Positions 54,884-62,890 of a DNA stretch of 64,000 nucleotides are shown one piece after another. A program made the translations under genes and the position numbers. The stretch is from Perlucidibaca wandonensis. GTDB lineage: Bacteria; Pseudomonadota; Gammaproteobacteria; Pseudomonadales; Moraxellaceae. Position 1 is the first letter of the stretch. Each line of letters begins with the position of its first letter. Location: NCBI RefSeq assembly GCF_042677145.1, contig NZ_JBHTIT010000001.1:1798001-1862000 (forward strand). The letters are read 5' to 3'. The notes under the pieces are model-generated. The model was not told the origin of the DNA. It did not search any database and was given only the letters and a program-made list of their open reading frames with translations.

Positions 54884-55111
54884 TTAGATGTGGTTATCGG
54901 TGTAAGGCATCAGGGCCAGGAAGCGCGCTTGCTTGATAGCAAGAGTTAGCTGACGCTGGTAACGAGCCTTAGTACCGGTGATACGGCTTGGAACAATCTT
55001 GCCGTTTTCCGTGATGAATTGCTTCAGTGTCTCTACATCTTTGTAATCGATGTAGGTGACTTTGTCGGCCGTGAAACGGCAGAACTTACGACGACGATAG
55101 AAACGCGCCAT
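54884..55111 (-). CDS. rpsR: 30S ribosomal protein S18
   Basis: A 75-residue protein with FYRRRKFCRFTA, DVETLKQFITENGKIVPSRITGT and ARYQRQLTLAIKRARFLAL-type core (here AIKQARFLALMPY). It binds S6. Confidence 0.97.
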   Translation of the reverse strand: MARFYRRRKFCRFTADKVTYIDYKDVETLKQFITENGKIVPSRITGTKARYQRQLTLAIKQARFLALMPYTDNHI

Positions 55112-55123
55112 GGTTTCCTCTCC

Positions 55124-55426
55124 TTAATCCTGTCTATGCAGTGATTGCGCATGCAATACCAATTGTTCCGGATCGCGGTGGCTGGCTGATGCCAAAAAGC
55201 CCATCGCTATAACGCGGTCGCCAAGGCCAAAGGCCATCAGGCTGTTCGCAGTGTCGGCGGCCACATGGACCTTGAGCACTAGCTGAACCTCGCGTGCCGC
55301 ACCTGCCTCTGTTTGTTTCGAACGGTGTCGCATTAAAAAATCTTGATGCGCAACGCCCGCAGGGCTCATACGACGCGGGAAGATTTTCTCAATCACCCCG
55401 CTAAACCGGAGCAGGTTATGCTCCAC
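55124..55426 (-). CDS. priB: Primosomal replication protein N (PriB)
   Basis: A 100-residue OB-fold protein for replication restart. NLLRFSGVIEKI and SPAGVAHQDFLMRHRS are typical, and its place between rpsF and rpsR is diagnostic. GTG start with GGAG 8 bases upstream. Confidence 0.93.
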   Translation of the reverse strand: MEHNLLRFSGVIEKIFPRRMSPAGVAHQDFLMRHRSKQTEAGAAREVQLVLKVHVAADTANSLMAFGLGDRVIAMGFLASASHRDPEQLVLHAQSLHRQD

Positions 55427-55443
55427 GCAGATCGCTCCGCGAA

Positions 55444-55830
55444 TCAGTCAGCCGACGCTGACGAATCTGAACCTTCATCGGCACGAGCAGCTTTACGAGC
55501 ACGCTTCTCTTCTGCACCTTTGGCAAGGATTGATTCTTCAGTGATGGCTTCTTCACGACGGATGATCAAGCTGCGGATCACGGCGTCGTTGTAACGGAAG
55601 GCTTCTTCCAATTCCACACGCACGGCATCTGAACACTCAATGTTGATCATGATGTAGTGGGCTTTATGGATTTTGTTGATTGGGTATGCCAATTGACGGC
55701 GACCCCAATCTTCTAAGCGGTGAATGCTACCGCCTGCATCTTTCACGATCCCGGTGTAACGCTCGACCATGGCGGGCACTTGCTCGCTTTGATCGGGGTG
55801 CACCAAGAACACGATTTCATAATGACGCAT
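55444..55830 (-). CDS. rpsF: 30S ribosomal protein S6
   Basis: A 128-residue ribosomal protein: MRHYEIVFLVHPDQSEQVPAMVERY, DWGRRQLAYPINKIHKAHY and a C-terminal acidic tail (ADEGSDSSASAD). Acidic tails are common for S6 and can be extended by glutamate in E. coli. It heads the operon rpsF-priB-rpsR-rplI. Confidence 0.97.
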   Translation of the reverse strand: MRHYEIVFLVHPDQSEQVPAMVERYTGIVKDAGGSIHRLEDWGRRQLAYPINKIHKAHYIMINIECSDAVRVELEEAFRYNDAVIRSLIIRREEAITEESILAKGAEEKRARKAARADEGSDSSASAD

Positions 55831-55839
55831 CGTATTGTG

Positions 55840-55886
55840 CTCCTTACGGATTAGTCAGCCCCGCCGACAGCCGGCAAGGCAAGGAG
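55840..55886 (-). promoter_or_regulatory. rpsF leader hairpin, possible S6:S18 autoregulatory element
   Basis: On the minus strand the SD AAGGAG (55845-55840) can pair with CTCCTT (55886-55881). An inner stem GCCG/CGGC (from GCCGGCTGTCGGC) lies between, and CCG stands next to the SD. In many bacteria S6 with S18 binds a leader hairpin containing CCG and represses the operon. Confidence 0.45.
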
Positions 55887-55970
55887 TGCGAGTATTTCGC
55901 ATGCGCTCGAAGGCGTTGGCGAATGTCTTGCGACTTCAGCTGGGAGTTAGCCCAGTTGAAGGAGGCGGAG

Positions 55971-55998
55971 AGTATAGGGGATTTGGCTAAAATTCAAG
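55971..55998 (-). promoter_or_regulatory. Probable promoter of the rpsF operon
   Basis: TATACT (55976-55971) is preceded on the minus strand at 16 bp by CTTGAA (55998-55993). This would give a leader of about 130 nt. Confidence 0.55.
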
Positions 55999-56063
55999 CT
56001 GAAGATGGTCGTGGGAAGACTTATGTCTTGGGCTGTGCCGGCTTATGTCTCGGTCTGGGAGCA

Positions 56064-56129
56064 AAACTCGCCGTGAATCCGTCCTTGGATGCCGAGCTGA
56101 GCCCCCAGGGATGGGTTCACGGCGTGTTT
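56064..56129. repeat. Long imperfect palindrome, possible dispersed repeat
   Basis: AAACTCGCCGTGAATCC (56064-56080) pairs with GGGTTCACGGCGTGTTT (56113-56129), with one T-T mismatch and one T-G wobble; the 32-base centre can pair further (TCCTTGG with CCCAGGGA-like). It is downstream of rlmB and upstream of the rpsF promoter. The CGCCGTGAA palindrome recalls intergenic repeats seen in marine gammaproteobacteria. Confidence 0.6.
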
Positions 56130-56162
56130 CATCCCCTGAGCAAACCACCTGCCCACCAGTAA

Positions 56163-56912
56163 CTACTTGCCGCGTCTTTGACGAACAGCCTCAAACAAAG
56201 CCACCCCTGTAGCCACACTCACATTCAAGCTTTCAATCTGCCCCGCCATCGGGATATACGCCAAATGATCGCAAAGCTCAGCCGTCAAACGGCGCAAACC
56301 ACTGCCCTCAGCGCCCATCACAATCGCCACAGGTGCTTTCAAATCAGTATCGAAAAATGGCTTAGCGCCGTCTTCCAAGCTAGTACCCACAACCCATACG
56401 CCCCGCTCTTTTAACTGCTTCAGCGTACGTGCCAAGTTGGTCACCTGCATAAATGGCACCAGCTCAGCTGCGCCGCAGGCCACTTTGCGCACCACCGGCG
56501 TTAGACCAGCAGCTTTATCGCGCGGAGCAACAACAGCATGCACGCCAGCAGCTTCGGCGGTACGTAAGCAAGCGCCGAGATTATGCGGGTCGGTCACGGC
56601 GTCAAGTATCAGCAACAACGCAGGCTCAGTCAGGCCATCGAGCAATTCGGCAAGGTCATTGTCATCGCCAGGCTGGCGCTCGCGCACACGTGCCACCACG
56701 CCCTGATGTCGGCCGCCTTCTGCCAATTGATCTAGAGCCGAGCGATCACGAAAGGCCACTGTTAGGCCGAGTTGGCGGGCCATCTGTACGATAGGGTTTA
56801 AACGCGCATCTTCACGCGTGCTTAGCGCTTGCAGCTCAAGCACACGCTCGGGTTCGTTTTCCAACAGCGCTTGCACGGTGTGCAGGCCATAGATCCAAGA
56901 CATTTTCGACAT
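56163..56912 (-). CDS. rlmB: 23S rRNA (guanosine-2'-O)-methyltransferase RlmB
   Basis: A 249-residue SpoU/TrmH knot methyltransferase modifying G2251 of 23S rRNA. WIYGLHTVQALL at the N-terminus, DAVTDPHNLGACLRTAEAAGV, MGAEGSGLRRL and IPMAGQIESLNVSVATGVALFE are the family motifs. It follows rnr by 78 bp. Confidence 0.96.
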   Translation of the reverse strand: MSKMSWIYGLHTVQALLENEPERVLELQALSTREDARLNPIVQMARQLGLTVAFRDRSALDQLAEGGRHQGVVARVRERQPGDDNDLAELLDGLTEPALLLILDAVTDPHNLGACLRTAEAAGVHAVVAPRDKAAGLTPVVRKVACGAAELVPFMQVTNLARTLKQLKERGVWVVGTSLEDGAKPFFDTDLKAPVAIVMGAEGSGLRRLTAELCDHLAYIPMAGQIESLNVSVATGVALFEAVRQRRGK

Positions 56913-56990
56913 AATGAACTCTTACTTATTCAGCTCGCGCGGCAAGCAAATGAGCTGCCTGCCGCGCGACGTAGATAACTTGCGGGGATA

Positions 56991-59465
56991 TTAACGCTTG
57001 CGAGTGCGCGGCTTCGATGCGCCAGACTTGGCAGCATCCGGTTTCGTGCCTTCGCGCTTTGCGGGCTTTGTCGAACCGTCATGAGCCGGAGCATCTGATA
57101 AAGGCTTAGCTCTGCCACCACTTTTCTTCTTCGGCGCGCTTCGTTTTACTTCAAAGCCCGACTCGTCGCTCATGCGCTCACGCATCGAGCGCTTGCCTGT
57201 GCCACCACCGGTGATGAGCTGGAAGTCCATCTTACGTTCGTCGAGATTGACCGCGGCGACTTTAATCCGTACAGGCTCGCCAATGGCAAAACGCTTGCCG
57301 GTACGCTCGCCAACTAAGCGGTGGAATGTGCTATCGAACTGATAGTAGTCATCGCGCAACTGGCTGATGTGCACCAAGCCTTCAACGAAGACATCTTCAA
57401 GCTCAACAAAGAAGCCAAAAGCGGTGACAGCAGCAATCACGCCGTCGAAATCTTCACCAACGCGATCTTGCATGTATTCGCACTTCAGCCACGCCATGAC
57501 GTCGCGCGTGGCTTCGTCGGCGCGGCGCTCAGTCATTGAGCAATGCTCGCCGAGTGAGACCATTTGAACTTCGCCTGGTAATGGCTCGACTTTGCCGCCA
57601 AAAGCACCCTTGACTGCTCGTCCCATACGCTGGCGCAGTGTGGTTTCTGACTCGCCGGCTATGACCGAACGAATAGCGCGGTGCAGCAATAGGTCGGGGT
57701 AGCGGCGAATTGGCGACGTGAAGTGCGCGTACGCCTCATAAGCCAAGCCGAAGTGGCCAATATTGTTGGGCGAATACACCGCTTGCGACAACGAGCGCAG
57801 CAACATGGTTTCAATAATGCTTTTGTCTGGACGATCGGCAATTTGCTTAATCAGATCCAAAAAGTCTGATGGTGTCGGCTTTACTGATGCGGTGAAACGC
57901 AGGCCCAAGGCCTGTAACGTTACTCGAAGCTTGTTGAGCTTTTCGTTTTTAGGGCCGTCGTGATTACGGAACAAGGCCGGCACTTTCGCTTTCAAGACAA
58001 AGTTAGCGGCGGCCACGTTTGCGGCCAGCATCATCTCTTCAATCAGCATGTGAGCTTTGTTGCGAGTGACCGGCACGATGCGATCAATTTTGCGATCGCC
58101 GCCAAAGAGGATGCGAGTTTCACCGCTATCGAAATCAAGCGCGCCACGCGTTTCGCGCACGCTTCGCAGCACATTAAATAATGCAAAAAGCGTGTGCAAC
58201 GACTCCTTCACCGCCTCTGGCCAGCGCTCAGCCAAGACTTTCGCAGCCTTACCATCGGAATGGACTAAAAAGTCGCTAACTTGATCGTAGGTGGTGCGGG
58301 CCTGCGAATGCATAACGCCGGGATAAAATTTATTGCTGGTCATTTTGCCAGCCGCCGAGAAAGTGATGTCGCAAACCATGCACAGACGATCGACGTGCGG
58401 GTTGAGCGAGCACAGGCCGTTGGAGAGAATTTCCGGCAGCATAGGCACCACATGACCAGGAAAATACACCGAGTTACCGCGCGCTTTCGCTTCGGTATCA
58501 AGCTCGGTGCCTGGGCGCACATAATGCGACACGTCGGCAATTGCTACGACCAAACGGAAGCCGCCGCCGCGACGCTTTTCGGCGTAAACGGCGTCATCGA
58601 AATCTTTGGCGTCTTCACCATCAATGGTCATTAGCGGCAAGTTGCGAATATCGACGCGGCCGGGCTCGGACTTAGCGGCTTCATCAACTTCGGGCGATAA
58701 TGTAGCGACCTCTGTCTCAACCTTGGCAGGCCAAACGTGTGGGATGTCGTAGTTGCGCAAAGCAATATCGATTTCCATGCCCGGCGCCATAAAGTCGCCC
58801 AACACTTCAACGATTTTGCCGCAGGCGAGGCTACGGCCAGTGGGATACTCGGTGATTTCGACGTTCACAAACTGATCTTGCGTAGCACCAACTGGGCCCG
58901 GCTGGACCAAAATATCCTGAGTTAATCGTGGATTATCTGGCTGCACATAGGCGACGCCGTCTTCTTCACGGTAGCGGCCGATAACATGCTTGTAGCGACG
59001 AGTTTCCACGCGCGCAACATTGGCTTCGCGGCGACCTTTATGGTCATAGCCTGCAATGCGTACCATGGCAATATCACCATCGAAAAGTAAGCGCATTTGA
59101 CGCGATGACAGCACAAGATCAGCCCCACCATCGTCAGGGATAAGAAAGCCGAAGCCATCCTTATGGCCTTGCACACGACCACGAATGAGCTCTTCGTCGC
59201 GCAGCGGCTGGTACGAGCCACGGCGATCGGACTGGAGCTGGCCATCGCGACTCATAGCGATGAGGCGGCGGCGCAAAGCCTCTACACGCTCATCGTCGAA
59301 AAAGCCGAAGTGCTTGGCGAGTTGCGGATGCGTCAGCGGCTTACCCAATTCCTCGAGCGTGGCTAAAATTAGCTCACGGCTAGCAACCGGATTATCGTAA
59401 CGCTCGGCCTCACGGTCGGCGTGTGGATCATCGGCTGGTGTGGTATTTGGGGGCTGAACAGGCAT
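56991..59465 (-). CDS. rnr: Exoribonuclease R
   Basis: An 824-residue 3'-5' exoribonuclease. Cold-shock domains lie at about 80-220 (GFGFLIPDDGGADLVLSSRQM), RNB at about 250-600 (DGEDAKDFDDAVYAE with the catalytic Asp set), S1 at about 640-735 (VISAVTAFGFFV-like GVIAAVTAFGFFVEL), and a basic Lys/Ala tail from about 755. The ATG at 59465 is chosen over an upstream TTG at 59477. Confidence 0.96.
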   Translation of the reverse strand: MPVQPPNTTPADDPHADREAERYDNPVASRELILATLEELGKPLTHPQLAKHFGFFDDERVEALRRRLIAMSRDGQLQSDRRGSYQPLRDEELIRGRVQGHKDGFGFLIPDDGGADLVLSSRQMRLLFDGDIAMVRIAGYDHKGRREANVARVETRRYKHVIGRYREEDGVAYVQPDNPRLTQDILVQPGPVGATQDQFVNVEITEYPTGRSLACGKIVEVLGDFMAPGMEIDIALRNYDIPHVWPAKVETEVATLSPEVDEAAKSEPGRVDIRNLPLMTIDGEDAKDFDDAVYAEKRRGGGFRLVVAIADVSHYVRPGTELDTEAKARGNSVYFPGHVVPMLPEILSNGLCSLNPHVDRLCMVCDITFSAAGKMTSNKFYPGVMHSQARTTYDQVSDFLVHSDGKAAKVLAERWPEAVKESLHTLFALFNVLRSVRETRGALDFDSGETRILFGGDRKIDRIVPVTRNKAHMLIEEMMLAANVAAANFVLKAKVPALFRNHDGPKNEKLNKLRVTLQALGLRFTASVKPTPSDFLDLIKQIADRPDKSIIETMLLRSLSQAVYSPNNIGHFGLAYEAYAHFTSPIRRYPDLLLHRAIRSVIAGESETTLRQRMGRAVKGAFGGKVEPLPGEVQMVSLGEHCSMTERRADEATRDVMAWLKCEYMQDRVGEDFDGVIAAVTAFGFFVELEDVFVEGLVHISQLRDDYYQFDSTFHRLVGERTGKRFAIGEPVRIKVAAVNLDERKMDFQLITGGGTGKRSMRERMSDESGFEVKRSAPKKKSGGRAKPLSDAPAHDGSTKPAKREGTKPDAAKSGASKPRTRKR

Positions 59466-59505
59466 AAGCAATCTCAATAATTTTGGCTATTCTACACCAA
59501 GACAG

Positions 59506-59534
59506 TTGACAGCTCCGACTCGCCTCACTATATT
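59506..59534 (+). promoter_or_regulatory. Sigma-70 promoter of tRNA-Leu
   Basis: Consensus TTGACA (59506-59511) and TATATT (59529-59534) with exactly 17 bp between them; the tRNA starts 15 bp after the -10. Confidence 0.9.
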
Positions 59535-59548
59535 TCGCGCCTTCATCT

Positions 59549-59635
59549 GCCCAGATGGTGAAATTGGTAGACACGCCAGCTTCAGGTGCTGGTCCTCGCA
59601 AGGGGGTGGAGGTTCAAGTCCTCTTCTGGGCACCA
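59549..59635 (+). tRNA. tRNA-Leu (anticodon CAG)
   Basis: Acceptor GCCCAGA pairs with TCTGGGC, followed by ACCA, so the CCA end is encoded. The anticodon arm is CCAGC-TTCAGGT-GCTGG, giving anticodon CAG. A long variable arm (class II) and GAGG-TTCAAGT-CCTC T-arm confirm leucine. Confidence 0.97.
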
Positions 59636-59640
59636 TATTT

Positions 59641-59667
59641 AAAAGCCGATCATTGATCGGCTTTTTT
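59641..59667 (+). terminator. Terminator after tRNA-Leu
   Basis: AAAAGCCGATC (59641-59651) pairs with GATCGGCTTTT (59655-59665) with a 3-base loop and further T residues. Confidence 0.9.
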
Positions 59668-59718
59668 ATTGCCTAAATTTTTTCCATATGCGCAACACAA
59701 CCATTTCACTTAAGCCGC

Positions 59719-60942
59719 TTAAAGCATGAAGTGAATTTGCATCTCACCCACTAAGAAGCCGAGCACTGCACCAACGGTGATCAATGCCCATTCATCTTCT
59801 TTAAAGGCGGGACGCAGCATGCCTTCAAACTGATCTGGCGTGAGGCCTTGCATACGCTCAACCAAGGTATTGCGCACGTCCATTGCGTCTTCAGCATAGG
59901 TCTCCACATACTTCATGGTTTCCGGCATACGGTCCATGATGCGCTCAGCGATTACACTCTTCATTTCCATGTAAGTCTTGCTGCCCACGGCATAGACCAC
60001 TAGCGGGCGAACCACGCCAGTTTGCTCGTCTACCATGGCCTTCACGTTTTTATGAATTAGATCCATGATGCGATCAGCAAAGGCGCCACGAAACAGCTCT
60101 TCCATCATGTTTGCCGGCGTTAAAACCTGCTTAGAGATGAGGTCTGCGTAATCTGCCGCCACTTCCTTTTGACGCTTCAGGAACAAGCCTTGCACCGTGA
60201 AGCCGAGGATTTTCTTTGGCATCTGCGGGCGGAACATCATTTGCAAAGCGATCCAGTCGCTGAAGAAGCCGACGAAACCACCAAATGCTGGCAACATCCA
60301 AGGTTGTTTAAATGCCAACCAGCAAAGCATCTGGATCCAACCGATAGCAAAGCCGAAATAAAAGCCGGCATTACTGAAAAACTTAAACTCTTGGCGGCCG
60401 ACCTTTTGGAAAATCTCGTTTAAAAGCTTCTTATCGCGCAACAGGTTAGTAATAACCATGTGCTTAATATCAAAGTATTTATCGATATTTCCCTGCACCT
60501 CAGACATGATATTCGCAACGATAGTAGGAGCTTCTGCCTTCACGCGGGTAATAATTTTTTGACGCGCAAACTCAGGCATACCTTCCCACAAGCCGGGCTG
60601 ATACTGCTGCGCAACTTCGCGCACAATATCTTCCGATGCAGCCATCATCGGCACTTCGATTTCTTTAGCAATACGGTGCGGATCGAGTCGAGCAAAAATC
60701 TCGGCAGGCTTGATAAGCTGGTTTGTCATCAAATCGACTGAAATCATCGCCATCTTTTCAGCTTTACGCGGAACAATGCCCTGCCAGCCAAAGAACGGCT
60801 TGATGCCAATGAACTCCATTGGAGCAAACATCATTTTAATGGCGACTACTTTGGTGATGTAGCCAATAAAGCCGCTGATGAATGGAATAGAAATGTAAAG
60901 CCACATATCGGCTTTAAAGTCAGCAATCATCTGCTCAATCAT
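59719..60942 (-). CDS. DUF445 family membrane protein
   Basis: A 407-residue protein with an N-terminal transmembrane segment followed by KVVAIKMMFAPMEFIG, a central pair (FAIGWIQMLCWLAF; MLPAFGGFVGFFSDWIALQMMFRP) and a C-terminal segment. The two 'xIAxxMMFxP' repeats are the DUF445 (YheB/YjiN) hallmark. Function is unknown. It converges on the tRNA terminator. Confidence 0.85.
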   Translation of the reverse strand: MIEQMIADFKADMWLYISIPFISGFIGYITKVVAIKMMFAPMEFIGIKPFFGWQGIVPRKAEKMAMISVDLMTNQLIKPAEIFARLDPHRIAKEIEVPMMAASEDIVREVAQQYQPGLWEGMPEFARQKIITRVKAEAPTIVANIMSEVQGNIDKYFDIKHMVITNLLRDKKLLNEIFQKVGRQEFKFFSNAGFYFGFAIGWIQMLCWLAFKQPWMLPAFGGFVGFFSDWIALQMMFRPQMPKKILGFTVQGLFLKRQKEVAADYADLISKQVLTPANMMEELFRGAFADRIMDLIHKNVKAMVDEQTGVVRPLVVYAVGSKTYMEMKSVIAERIMDRMPETMKYVETYAEDAMDVRNTLVERMQGLTPDQFEGMLRPAFKEDEWALITVGAVLGFLVGEMQIHFML

Positions 60943-61040
60943 TGTGTCTTTCCTTGGTTTTTATTATGACGAGATTTGCTCTCGCGCTTGGCTTTATGAT
61001 GCCAAATTTAAAGACAATAACAATGCAGTAAATATGCTAA

Positions 61041-61541
61041 TCAGTACCGCTCAGCCAATATCTCTCGGCTCACTGCTTCATTTTGCGATGCTTTTGTACG
61101 AATATCTTCGGCGATAACACTCGCCAGCTTTCCGCCAACTAAGGGAATGCTACAGCTGACATCCCAAGTTAAAGTGTTCGTCGTTACGCCATCTTTCTCG
61201 CTGAGCTGCATACTCGCCGAGATATTCACGGCCGACACTGACTTGTTAATCAGCTGCAAAGTGCCACTAGCGCACTCGCGATCCCAGCGGTCGGTTTGTT
61301 CAATTTCGATGGGCTGATCACTTTTGATAAACTTTTGCGCCAATGCCGGCAACTTTACGCTGGGCTTGCCAACCACGTGCGCGGTAAGCGCAAAATGGCG
61401 TCCGTCGTCTTCACTCGACAGCACTTCAAAGCGCTCATAGCCCATGCGCGATAAACGCGCATTTGCATAATCCGCGCTAGTGATCATGGCGAGCACACGG
61501 GCCAGCGGAGCTGGCCATGACATAGTTGTTTCAAATTTCAT
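61041..61541 (-). CDS. DUF2505 family protein
   Basis: A 166-residue protein with a START/SRPBCC-like beta-alpha layout: MKFETTMSWPAPLARVLAMITSADYANAR, then WDVSCSIPLVGGKLASVIAEDIR near the end. This matches DUF2505. No signal peptide. Function is unknown; ligand binding is a guess. It lies 32 bp after purA. Confidence 0.75.
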   Translation of the reverse strand: MKFETTMSWPAPLARVLAMITSADYANARLSRMGYERFEVLSSEDDGRHFALTAHVVGKPSVKLPALAQKFIKSDQPIEIEQTDRWDRECASGTLQLINKSVSAVNISASMQLSEKDGVTTNTLTWDVSCSIPLVGGKLASVIAEDIRTKASQNEAVSREILAERY

Positions 61542-61573
61542 CGCAGGCCCTCACTCACTTACGCAAGTTCTTA

Positions 61574-62869
61574 TTATTGGAACGGATGGCGCAGCACAAT
61601 AGTTTCATCGCGATCCGGACCTGTCGAAATAATATCGATCGGACAGCCCACCAACTCTTCGATGCGACGAATATAAGCACGCGCATTTTCAGGTAAGTCT
61701 TCTAGCTTTTGCACGCCGACAGTGGACTCAGTCCAGCCTGGCAGCTCCTCATAAATAGGCACCACATCAGACAGCGCAACAGCATCTGTCATCAGTGCCT
61801 CAATCGAGCCAGATTCGCGAGTCTCATAGCCGGTGCAAACTTTAACGACGGGCAAGCCATCGAGTACATCTAGTTTGGTCAGACACAGGCCAGAGATGGA
61901 GTTGAGCTCAACGGCGCGGCGCAATACAACGGCATCGAACCAACCGCAACGACGTGCGCGACCAGTTGTTGAACCGAACTCATGACCAACTTGCGCCAAG
62001 CGCGCACCAGTTTCGTCAAAAAGCTCAGTCGGGAATGGACCGCCGCCAACACGCGTGGTGTAAGCCTTGGTGATGCCCAAGATATAATCTAAATACAAAG
62101 GACCAAAGCCCGAGCCAGTGGAAACGCCGCCAGCGGTGGTATTTGACGAGGTCACAAATGGATAAGTGCCGTGATCGATATCGAGCAATGAACCTTGCGC
62201 GCCTTCAAACATGATCTGGGCGCCTTCGCGACGCAGGTCATGCAAAATGCCTGGCACGTCAGCGATTAAATCGCGCAGCTGCTCGCCCCACTCCAGCGCC
62301 ATATCCAGCGTTTTCTGGAAATCAACCGGTGGCACTTTGTAGTAATTCGTGAGTTGGAAGTTATGGTAATCAATGATTTCACCAAGCTTGCCCGCCAGCG
62401 TATCACTGCGATATAGATCGCCGAGGCGGAGACCGCGACGAGCCACTTTATCTTCATATGCTGGACCAATGCCACGACCTGTAGTGCCGATAGCCGATGA
62501 GCCGCGAGCGGCCTCACGCGCCTGATCTAGCGCCACGTGGTAAGGCAAAATCAATGGACAAGCTGCCGAGATTTTCAGGCGCTCACGTACAGGTACGCCC
62601 TTAGCTTCTAGGTAGGCCATTTCTTTCAGCAGGGCATCGGGAGCCAACACCACGCCATTGCCAATTAGGCACTGCACGCCAGCGCGCAAAATGCCCGAGG
62701 GAATCAGGTGAAGTACGGTTTTTTCGCCGTCGACGACCAAGGTGTGACCGGCATTATGGCCGCCCTGAAAACGCACCACAGCACGTGCATTATCGGTCAG
62801 CAAATCAACGATTTTGCCTTTGCCTTCATCACCCCATTGGGTACCCAACACCACCACATGATTGCCCAT
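61574..62869 (-). CDS. purA: Adenylosuccinate synthetase
   Basis: A 431-residue GTP-dependent ligase joining IMP and aspartate. WGDEGKGKIVD at the N-terminus, GGHNAGHTLV, GTTGRGIGPAYEDK and KTTGRARRCGWFD-type (here GSTTGRARRCGWFD) are intact. It follows hisZ by 21 bp. Confidence 0.97.
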   Translation of the reverse strand: MGNHVVVLGTQWGDEGKGKIVDLLTDNARAVVRFQGGHNAGHTLVVDGEKTVLHLIPSGILRAGVQCLIGNGVVLAPDALLKEMAYLEAKGVPVRERLKISAACPLILPYHVALDQAREAARGSSAIGTTGRGIGPAYEDKVARRGLRLGDLYRSDTLAGKLGEIIDYHNFQLTNYYKVPPVDFQKTLDMALEWGEQLRDLIADVPGILHDLRREGAQIMFEGAQGSLLDIDHGTYPFVTSSNTTAGGVSTGSGFGPLYLDYILGITKAYTTRVGGGPFPTELFDETGARLAQVGHEFGSTTGRARRCGWFDAVVLRRAVELNSISGLCLTKLDVLDGLPVVKVCTGYETRESGSIEALMTDAVALSDVVPIYEELPGWTESTVGVQKLEDLPENARAYIRRIEELVGCPIDIISTGPDRDETIVLRHPFQ

Positions 62870-62890
62870 GTTCTAGACTCTCTTAATCAG

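Larger units (their letters stand above)
55831..56162. other. Gene-free stretch between rpsF and rlmB
   Basis: About 330 bp with no gene I can support. It holds the rpsF leader (55840-55886), the probable rpsF promoter (55971-55998) and the long palindrome (56064-56129). An open frame on the plus strand from 55680 to 56162 runs antisense through the S6 start and shows no recognisable protein features. Confidence 0.6.

Noticed and set aside
55680..56162. 160-codon open frame on the plus strand
   Set aside because: It runs antisense through the start of rpsF and through the leader, promoter and palindrome; composition is irregular, no family features and no SD.
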